The notes below the pieces were generated by a model. That model made no database searches, had not been told where the DNA came from, and saw only the letters and a program-made list of their open reading frames with translations. The translations under genes and the position numbers were made by a program. A stretch of DNA of 11,020 nucleotides from NCBI GenBank assembly GCA_900553545.1, contig USDP01000042.1:1-11020 (forward strand), given 5' to 3'. Shown here in pieces: positions 6,298-11,020 of the stretch (the first letter of the stretch is position 1; each line of letters starts with the position of its first letter). This DNA comes from an uncultured Eubacteriales bacterium. Lineage in GTDB: Bacteria; Bacillota; Clostridia; Oscillospirales; Oscillospiraceae.

Positions 6298-6334
6298 TCC
6301 AAACCGGAACCCATGGAACTGGTTCCGGTTTGGA
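6298..6334. repeat. Perfect 14-bp inverted repeat between the DUF362 and sigma-factor genes
   Basis: Positions 6298-6311 and 6321-6334 are exact reverse complements around a 9-base loop. Read on the minus strand it follows the DUF362 stop by 21 bases and precedes the sigma-factor start. It may be the DUF362 terminator, but there is no U-run. Alternatively it may be an operator or leader hairpin of the sigma operon. Each arm contains GGAACC or its complement, which resembles the -35 element of ECF promoters. Confidence 0.7.
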
Positions 6335-6355
6335 TAGAATATAAAGGGCCGCCGT

Positions 6356-7474
6356 TTATTTGACGGTGATCAGCTCATACTGTTCATTTCCAAGGCCGAG
6401 CTTGACGGCATGGACAATGCCGGAGCGCCAGTCGGTGTCCGGGTGGACAGCATGGAAATGGTCGTGGTCATCATGGTCGCAGTGCGCCGTCTCGCCAAGC
6501 TGCGAATGGGGCAGGACGGGCTGACGGTTGACCGCGTCGGCACAGGCGACGTCGAGCGCGACGGGATCGAACGAGGCGAACATGCCGACATCCGGCACGA
6601 TGGGGGCGTCGTTCTCGGCGTGGCAGTCGCAGTTCGGGGAGATGTCGCGGACGATCGAGATATGGAAGCTCGGGCGGCCATCGACAACAGCCTTGGTATA
6701 TTCGGCAATTTTGGCATTGAGGATCTCGGACTTGGCATCGAAGCTCGACTGGATAGCGTCCTTGGGACAGATGTCCACGCAGCGGCCGCAGCCGACGCAG
6801 CGGCTATGGTCGATGGTGCATTTCTCGTTCTCAATGACCGGGGCGCTGTGCGCGCAGATCTTCTGGCAGGCGCCGCAGCCGACGCAGAGGCTCTGGTCAA
6901 CGGTGGGCTTTTCATTGGAGTGCATTTCCATCTTGCCCGCGCAGGAGCCGCCGCCCATGCCGAGGTTCTTCAGCGCGCCGCCGAAGCCGGTGGACTCGTG
7001 GCCCTTGAAGTGGGTGAGGGAGATGACGATGTCGGCGTCCATCAGGGCGCGGCCGATCTTGGCCGTGGGACAGTACTGCGCGCCCTCGACCGGGACCTCG
7101 ACCTCATCCGTGCCCTTCAGGCCGTCGGCGATGATGACGTGGCAGCCCGTGGAGAACGGGGAGAAGCCGTTGGTATAGGCGGTATCGATATGCTCGAGCG
7201 CATGCTTGCGGCTGCCGACGTAGAGCGTGTTGCAGTCGGTCAGGAAGGGACGGCCGCCGAGCTCCTTGACGAGGTCGGCCACGGTCTTGGCATAGTTTGG
7301 CCGCAGATAGGCCAGATTGCCGAGCTCGCCGAAGTGCATCTTGATGGCGACGAATTTATCCTGAAAATCGATCTTGTCCATGCCGGCCTTCAGCAGGAGT
7401 TTGCGCAGCTTTTGCTGCTGATTCAGGCCGGGACGGCAGCGGAAGTCGGTGAAATATACTGGACTGGTGTTCAT
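6356..7474 (-). CDS. DUF362 domain protein with two 4Fe-4S ferredoxin clusters
   Basis: This 372-residue cytoplasmic iron-sulfur protein of unknown function has a DUF362 domain wrapped around a 2[4Fe-4S] ferredoxin insert. DUF362 hallmarks include FVAIKMHFGE (41-50), ISLTHFKGHESTGFGGALKNLGMG (151-174, its core cited here only by position) and the C-terminal FDPVALDVACADAVN segment (302-316). The clusters are Cys197-Cys200-Cys203-Cys207 and Cys226-Cys229-Cys232-Cys236; the first is followed by AHSAP instead of the usual Pro. Near the C-terminus, residues 331-344 form a His/Asp cluster, HCDHDDHDHFHAVH, that could bind a metal. The ATG at 7474 is 7 bases from GGAGG. It has its own strong promoter and is divergent from the foldase operon. 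An electron-transfer role is likely; the partner is not evident from the neighbours. Confidence 0.92.
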   Translation of the reverse strand: MNTSPVYFTDFRCRPGLNQQQKLRKLLLKAGMDKIDFQDKFVAIKMHFGELGNLAYLRPNYAKTVADLVKELGGRPFLTDCNTLYVGSRKHALEHIDTAYTNGFSPFSTGCHVIIADGLKGTDEVEVPVEGAQYCPTAKIGRALMDADIVISLTHFKGHESTGFGGALKNLGMGGGSCAGKMEMHSNEKPTVDQSLCVGCGACQKICAHSAPVIENEKCTIDHSRCVGCGRCVDICPKDAIQSSFDAKSEILNAKIAEYTKAVVDGRPSFHISIVRDISPNCDCHAENDAPIVPDVGMFASFDPVALDVACADAVNRQPVLPHSQLGETAHCDHDDHDHFHAVHPDTDWRSGIVHAVKLGLGNEQYELITVK

Positions 7475-7507
7475 AACAGCGCCTCCATCTTTTATAGGTA
7501 TGCCGTT

Positions 7508-7536
7508 ATTTTAGCGAAATTTTTGCAGACCGTCAA
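7508..7536 (-). promoter_or_regulatory. Sigma-A-type promoter of the DUF362 gene
   Basis: On the minus strand, TTGACG (7531-7536) and TAAAAT (7508-7513) are separated by exactly 17 bases. The start would fall near 7501, giving a leader of about 27 bases that includes GGAGG. Confidence 0.8.
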
Positions 7537-7608
7537 GCTCCGCCCACGCAGGAGCTGCCAGGACGCAGAAGATTTACAATTTGTTAATTGCCAGGCGCGC
7601 CAGTGCGA

Positions 7609-7637
7609 TTGAAAATCAGTACGGGTTGTGGTAAAAT
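7609..7637 (+). promoter_or_regulatory. Sigma-A-type promoter of the foldase operon
   Basis: TTGAAA (7609-7614) and TAAAAT (7632-7637) are separated by 17 bases. Transcription would begin near 7644, 66 bases before the ATG at 7710. An AT-rich inverted repeat, CAATT-TGTT-AATTG at 7577-7590, lies just upstream and could be an UP-like element or operator. Confidence 0.75.
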
Positions 7638-7709
7638 CGGTAAATCAGTATGTCCGGTGCGCGCGAAGCAGATCCGGGACATCAGAACATCAGAAATGAG
7701 GGAACAAGT

Positions 7710-9281
7710 ATGAATTGTAAGTATTGCGGCGCAGAGCTGGAAGCAGACGCGAAGTTCTGTCCGGAATGCGGCAAGGCGCAGACGGAAGAGGACGTCCCGT
7801 CCGCCGAGACTGAGCAGGCCGCACCGGAAACTGCCGCGCCCGCTGAAGAGGCCGCGCAGGCCGAAGAGGCAGCTCCGCAGACCGACGAGGCCGCGGAAGC
7901 GGCTCCCGAAGCGAAGGAATCTCCGACGCAGGAGGCCCCGGCAGAAAAACCGGAAAAGTCTGAAAAGAAGAAGACCGGCTGGCTGCTCGGCGGAGCGATC
8001 GCCGTGCTGGTCATTGTGATTGCGCTGTTGGTCGTGAAGATCGTGCGCGACAGCCAGATCAAAAACGTCGACACCGCCACGACCGAGGAGACGGCAGCCG
8101 ATGCCAGCACCGACGCGGCAGAACCCACGGACACGCCCGACGACAAGCTGGACTCCAGCGGCGACGGCGAGAGCACCGAGATCCCGCTCAACGGCGTGAG
8201 CTACACCGTGGCGGCAGACGAGCTGACCGATGAAGTGCTTGATCGCGTGGTTGCCGAGTGCGGCGATATGACGCTGACGAACCGCGACCTGCCGGTCTAC
8301 TATTGGCAGCAGTATCTCTCGTTCGCAAACACCTATGGCATGTACCTCAGCTACATCATGGACACCACGCTCCCGCTCGACCAGCAGATGTATGACGAGG
8401 AGAACACCTGGCAGCAGATGTTCCTGAACGCGGGCCTGAGCATGTTCCAGTATCACGCAGCCGCCGCGCAGGAGGCCGAAAAGGCCGGCTATCAGCTCTC
8501 GGCAGAGAGCGAGCAGACGCTGGCGGAGCTGAAAGACAACCTCCAGTCTGCCGCCGAAAGCTACGGATTTGAGAGCGCCGATGCCTATTTGCAGAATTCC
8601 TTCGGCCCGAGCGTGACCGTGGAGGTCTATCAGGAGTTCCTGCGCCGCGCGCTGCTCGGCACGGAATACCTCAACTCGCTCGTCGACGCGGAGCAGCCGA
8701 CCGACGCCGAGATCAGCCAGTATTATGACGACAACGCAGAGACTTATGCAGAAAACCGCGTGGAAAAGATCGACAAGCCGATGGTGAATGTCCGCCACAT
8801 CCTCATCGAGCCGGAAGCCGCCGAGGACGGCACGATCTCGGACGAGGCGTGGGCCGCCGCGGAGCAGACCGCGAACGACATCCTCGACCAGTGGCTCGCG
8901 GGCGACGCGACCGAGGAATCCTTCGCCAACATGGCGAACGAAAACTCCTCCGACCCCGGCAGCAACACGAACGGCGGACTCTATGAGGACGTGTATCCCG
9001 GCCAGATGGTCGAGACGTTCAACGACTGGTGCTTCGCCGATGGCCGTCAGCCCGGCGATTACGGCATTGTAAAGACCGACTACGGCTATCACATCATCTT
9101 CTTCGTCGGCGCGGGCGATGAGATCTACTGGTTCCAGACCGCGAAGGAGGACTATCTGAGCGATCTGGCCGTGAAGATTCAGGACGAGATCACGGCGAAG
9201 TATGCCTTCGTCTCCTATGTCGATCAGGCGGCGCTGGTGGACGTTCTGACCGCCGCGAACGACAGCGAGGCTGCGCAGTAA
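7710..9281 (+). CDS. Membrane-anchored parvulin-type peptidyl-prolyl isomerase with N-terminal zinc ribbon
   Basis: This 523-residue PrsA-like foldase helps exported proteins fold by cis-trans isomerisation of prolyl bonds outside the membrane. From the N-terminus: a zinc ribbon with Cys3, Cys6, Cys17 and Cys20 (CKYCG ... CPECG); an acidic Ala/Glu/Pro linker to about residue 80; a lysine-rich KSEKKK; one transmembrane helix at about 91-112; a second acidic linker; an SurA/PrsA-like helical region at about 165-350; and the rotamase domain at about 358-467, recognised from VRHILI, DPGSNTNGGLYEDV and DYGYHIIFF. The basic patch before the helix puts the zinc ribbon in the cytoplasm and the isomerase outside. 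Classical PrsA is instead a lipoprotein. The ATG at 7710 is 6 bases from GAGGGA; an ATG at 7650 lies almost at the predicted transcript start. It heads the operon with the lipid kinase and acetyltransferase. Confidence 0.92.
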   Translation: MNCKYCGAELEADAKFCPECGKAQTEEDVPSAETEQAAPETAAPAEEAAQAEEAAPQTDEAAEAAPEAKESPTQEAPAEKPEKSEKKKTGWLLGGAIAVLVIVIALLVVKIVRDSQIKNVDTATTEETAADASTDAAEPTDTPDDKLDSSGDGESTEIPLNGVSYTVAADELTDEVLDRVVAECGDMTLTNRDLPVYYWQQYLSFANTYGMYLSYIMDTTLPLDQQMYDEENTWQQMFLNAGLSMFQYHAAAAQEAEKAGYQLSAESEQTLAELKDNLQSAAESYGFESADAYLQNSFGPSVTVEVYQEFLRRALLGTEYLNSLVDAEQPTDAEISQYYDDNAETYAENRVEKIDKPMVNVRHILIEPEAAEDGTISDEAWAAAEQTANDILDQWLAGDATEESFANMANENSSDPGSNTNGGLYEDVYPGQMVETFNDWCFADGRQPGDYGIVKTDYGYHIIFFVGAGDEIYWFQTAKEDYLSDLAVKIQDEITAKYAFVSYVDQAALVDVLTAANDSEAAQ

Positions 9282-9297
9282 AAAAGGAGCGGAGACG

Positions 9298-10200
9298 ATG
9301 AAGCGACTTCTGTTTTTCGTCAACCCGAACGCAGGGCACACCGAGATCCGAAGCAGCCTCATGCAGGTCATTCAGATCTTCACCGCCGGCGGCTATGAGG
9401 TCACGGTTCACCCGACCGCCGGGCCGCGCGACCTCACGCGGCAGATCGTAGAGCGCGGCGCGGACTATGATCTCATCGTCTGCACCGGCGGCGACGGGAC
9501 GCTCAACGAAGCGACGAGCGGATTGATGCAGTTGGAGCACCGGCCCCCGCTCGGCTATATTCCGGGCGGGACGGTAAACGATGTGGCCTCGTCGCTGGGA
9601 CTCTCGCGCGACCCGGTCGTCGCCGCGCAGGACATCGTCCACGGCAAGCCGTTCGCCATCGACATCGGCGCGTTCGGCGAAAATCGCTGGTTCGATTATG
9701 TTGCGGCGTTCGGTTTGTTCACGAACGTCCCGTATCAGACGCCGCAGGTCGACAAGCGGATCTGGGGCCGGATGGCGTATTTCTTCAACGGCGTGCAGGC
9801 ACTGGGCGAGGTACATCCTGTCCATGCGCGCGTCAGCTGGGCCGGAAAGACCGTGGAGGCCGACATCATCGACGGCCTCGTGTGCAGCACGACGTCAGTT
9901 GGCGGGTTCAAGGCGACGCGGGCCGTCGGCGAGTTTGGGATCAGCATGAACGACGGGCTTTACGAGGTCGTGCTGATCCGCGACATCAAAAATCTCGCGG
10001 ATTTCAGCGCCGTGGCGGCGAAGCTGCTGTGGATGGACTTCTCCGACGAGAACTATTTCATCACCGCGCAGACCAGCGCGATCCGCTTTGAATTTGACGA
10101 TCCTGTCGCATGGACGCTGGACGGCGAGTTCGGCGGGAGCGTGACAGACGTCACGATTCAAAATCACAGCCGCGCGATCGAAATGATCGTGCCGCGATAA
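9298..10200 (+). CDS. YegS/DAGK-type lipid kinase
   Basis: This 300-residue member of the diacylglycerol kinase catalytic family phosphorylates a lipid such as diacylglycerol with ATP, returning it to phospholipid synthesis or modifying another lipid. The N-terminal NPNAG (9-13), the nucleotide-binding CTGGDGTLNEAT (62-73) with GGDGT at 64-68, the GYIPGGTVNDVA segment (86-97) and the late DGE (275-277) in AWTLDGEFGG are all present. The length is typical of YegS/BmrU/DgkB-like proteins. The ATG at 9298 has AAGGAG 8 bases upstream. It starts 16 bases after the foldase stop and ends 17 bases before the acetyltransferase, so the three form an operon. The precise lipid substrate cannot be told from sequence. 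Confidence 0.92.
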   Translation: MKRLLFFVNPNAGHTEIRSSLMQVIQIFTAGGYEVTVHPTAGPRDLTRQIVERGADYDLIVCTGGDGTLNEATSGLMQLEHRPPLGYIPGGTVNDVASSLGLSRDPVVAAQDIVHGKPFAIDIGAFGENRWFDYVAAFGLFTNVPYQTPQVDKRIWGRMAYFFNGVQALGEVHPVHARVSWAGKTVEADIIDGLVCSTTSVGGFKATRAVGEFGISMNDGLYEVVLIRDIKNLADFSAVAAKLLWMDFSDENYFITAQTSAIRFEFDDPVAWTLDGEFGGSVTDVTIQNHSRAIEMIVPR

Positions 10201-10217
10201 CAAAAGGAATAACCGTT

Positions 10218-10805
10218 ATGCAGCTTCGTTTTGCCGTTCCGTCCGACGCAGGAGCGCTGCTCCGCATCTATGACGAGTACATCAACACCTCGATCACCTT
10301 TGAATATGCCCTGCCGGGCGAGGCCGAATTTGCCGCGCGCATCGCGGACATCTCGGCGGAGTATCCCTATCTGGCGCTGTTTGACGGCGGCGTCCCAGCG
10401 GCCTATGCCTACGCGCACCGCGCACAGGCGCGCGCGGCCTACGGCTGGAACGCGGAGCTTTCGATCTACATCGCACAGGCGTATGCCGGGCACGGACTCG
10501 GCCGGCTGCTCTACGAGGCATTGATGGAGCTGCTGCGGCGGCAGGGCGTAAAAACCGTCTACGGCGTTGTCACCAGCCCAAATCCCGCGAGCGAGGCGCT
10601 GCACCGGGCGCTGGGCTTCCATGTGGCGGCGCGGTTCCACGACGCGGGATGGAAGGACGGCGCATGGCACGATGTCACATGGTTCGAGCGGGAGATCTCC
10701 CCGCACGACGGCGCGCCGAAGCCCCTCCGCCCGATCGGCGAGGTCGGTGCGGACGAAGTGCTCCACGTGTGCGAGCAGGCGATCTGCGAACGGTTCGCAA
10801 AATAA
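10218..10805 (+). CDS. GNAT family N-acetyltransferase, phosphinothricin acetyltransferase-like
   Basis: This 195-residue acetyl-CoA-dependent transferase resembles the Pat/Bar branch of GNAT enzymes, which acetylate the amino group of phosphinothricin, methionine sulfone or related small amines. Features include the N-terminal IYDEYINTSITFEYALP (17-33), the central AELSIYIAQAYAGHGLG (79-95) whose AGHGLG binds the acetyl-CoA pyrophosphate, and SPNPASEALHRALGFHVAARF (120-140, cited here by position), typical of this branch. About 35 extra C-terminal residues follow the usual WFER end. An upstream frame extension to 10110 is basic and unlike the family; the ATG at 10218 has AAAAGGA 9 bases upstream and follows the kinase stop by 17 bases. 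The true substrate in a gut-type bacterium is more likely a metabolite than a herbicide. Confidence 0.9.
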   Translation: MQLRFAVPSDAGALLRIYDEYINTSITFEYALPGEAEFAARIADISAEYPYLALFDGGVPAAYAYAHRAQARAAYGWNAELSIYIAQAYAGHGLGRLLYEALMELLRRQGVKTVYGVVTSPNPASEALHRALGFHVAARFHDAGWKDGAWHDVTWFEREISPHDGAPKPLRPIGEVGADEVLHVCEQAICERFAK

Positions 10806-10811
10806 GAAAAT

Positions 10812-10841
10812 GCCCCGCGGCCTCAGATGAGGCCACGGGGC
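10812..10841 (+). terminator. Hairpin terminator of the foldase operon
   Basis: Arms 10812-10824 and 10829-10841 form a 13-position GC-rich stem with one C-A mismatch and a 4-base loop, beginning 6 bases after the acetyltransferase stop. It is followed by GTTGCTTTA, a modest T-rich tail. Position and stability make it the likely operon terminator. Confidence 0.65.
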
Positions 10842-10858
10842 GTTGCTTTATCGATAAG

Positions 10859-10880
10859 CCCCCCTCTACGAAGAGGGGGG
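10859..10880. repeat. C6/G6 hairpin, part of an intergenic repeat mosaic
   Basis: CCCCCCTCT (10859-10867) pairs perfectly with AGAGGGGGG (10872-10880) around ACGA, and the stem can extend by three A/T/G pairs past a bulged A. It is followed by a further small stem, TCCGC/GCGGA (10885-10898). Confidence 0.65.
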
Positions 10881-10901
10881 ACTTTCCGCTGCGGCGGAGA
10901 C

Positions 10902-10975
10902 GGGCGACCAATGGTCGCCCCTACGTTCATCGCCGGAAGTGCAATAGACAACGTAGGGGCGGGCATTGCCCGCCC
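10902..10975. repeat. Compound nested palindromic repeat
   Basis: Three inverted repeats are packed together. GGGCGACCA/TGGTCGCCC (10902-10910 with 10912-10920) forms the first. GCCCCTACGTT/AACGTAGGGGC (10917-10927 with 10950-10960) forms an outer stem that overlaps the first. GGGCGGGCA/TGCCCGCCC (10957-10965 with 10967-10975) forms the third. The pairs cannot all form at once, so alternative folds exist. Such GC-rich palindromes are a familiar style of dispersed intergenic repeat in Oscillospiraceae-type genomes, and no protein-coding capacity is seen. Confidence 0.7.
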
Positions 10976-11020
10976 GACAATCCCTCCGTCAAAAATCTTT
11001 TATTTTTTACACCTCCCTTT
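10976..11020. other. AT-rich intergenic end of window
   Basis: No gene start is visible here. A T-rich run (CTTTTATTTTTT, 10998-11009) is flanked by CCCTCCG and CCTCCC. It may belong to the repeat mosaic or be the tail of a terminator for either direction. The window ends before this can be settled. Confidence 0.35.

Noticed and set aside
6252..6314. ATG at 6314 as the sigma-factor start
   Set aside because: It lies in the loop of a perfect palindrome, has only a weak ribosome binding site, and adds a leader unlike the start of sigma region 2.
6410..7612. A 400-codon open frame on the plus strand opposite the DUF362 gene
   Set aside because: It lies antisense to a protein with two intact ferredoxin motifs, shows no motif of its own and runs through the DUF362 promoter.
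7584..9371. A 595-codon open frame on the minus strand opposite the foldase gene
   Set aside because: It is slightly longer than the real gene but is a mirror of its acidic repeats, giving Leu/Arg/Gly/Val-rich text with no domain. The plus-strand gene has a promoter, a ribosome binding site and a clear rotamase domain.
10110..10217. Upstream extension of the acetyltransferase frame
   Set aside because: It overlaps the lipid kinase in another frame, is unusually basic, and is not part of the GNAT fold; the ATG at 10218 has its own ribosome binding site.
10806..11020. CRISPR array or attachment site in the repeat cluster
   Set aside because: The repeats are palindromes of different sequence without regular spacers, and no tRNA, integrase or cas gene is present.

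Overview
The window is GC-rich, ordinary-looking bacterial chromosome. It most resembles a Clostridia genome of the Oscillospiraceae/Ruminococcaceae type. The reasons are strong AAAGGAGG-type ribosome binding sites, a lipoprotein-type amino acid binding protein, a PrsA-like foldase, a PrsW-type membrane protease, a characteristic divergent ECF-like sigma factor, and GC-rich palindromic intergenic repeats. This placement comes from gene style and recall, not from a marker gene. No phage, insertion sequence, CRISPR array, tRNA or rRNA was seen.

Layout. (1) 1-126: intergenic palindromes and a terminator. (2) 127-2676, minus strand: a polar amino acid ABC importer in the order binding protein, permease, ATPase, driven by a clear sigma-A promoter at 2736-2765. 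(3) 2973-4103, plus strand: an alanine-racemase-family enzyme expressed divergently from that importer. (4) 4091-6251, minus strand: four tightly overlapping genes, in transcription order an ECF-like sigma factor, a small two-helix membrane protein, a seven-helix membrane protein and a PrsW-family intramembrane protease. (5) 6356-7474, minus strand: a DUF362 protein with two 4Fe-4S clusters. (6) 7710-10805, plus strand, divergent from the previous gene: a membrane-anchored parvulin foldase with an N-terminal zinc ribbon, a YegS/DAGK-type lipid kinase and a GNAT acetyltransferase, ending in a terminator. (7) 10806-11020: a mosaic of palindromic repeats, one of which matches a repeat at the left end. 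No gene-free stretch exceeds 300 bases.

How the genes work together. The importer is a textbook SBP/permease/ATPase unit. The region with most potential for new biology is the sigma/2TM/7TM/PrsW cluster. In Bacillus, PrsW cuts a membrane anti-sigma factor to release an ECF sigma factor. Here a PrsW homologue is translationally coupled to its own sigma factor and to two membrane proteins that do not look like known anti-sigma families. This suggests a self-contained membrane-signal-to-transcription circuit, with the 2TM protein as candidate anti-sigma factor and the 7TM protein as candidate sensor. The roles of those two proteins are inference.
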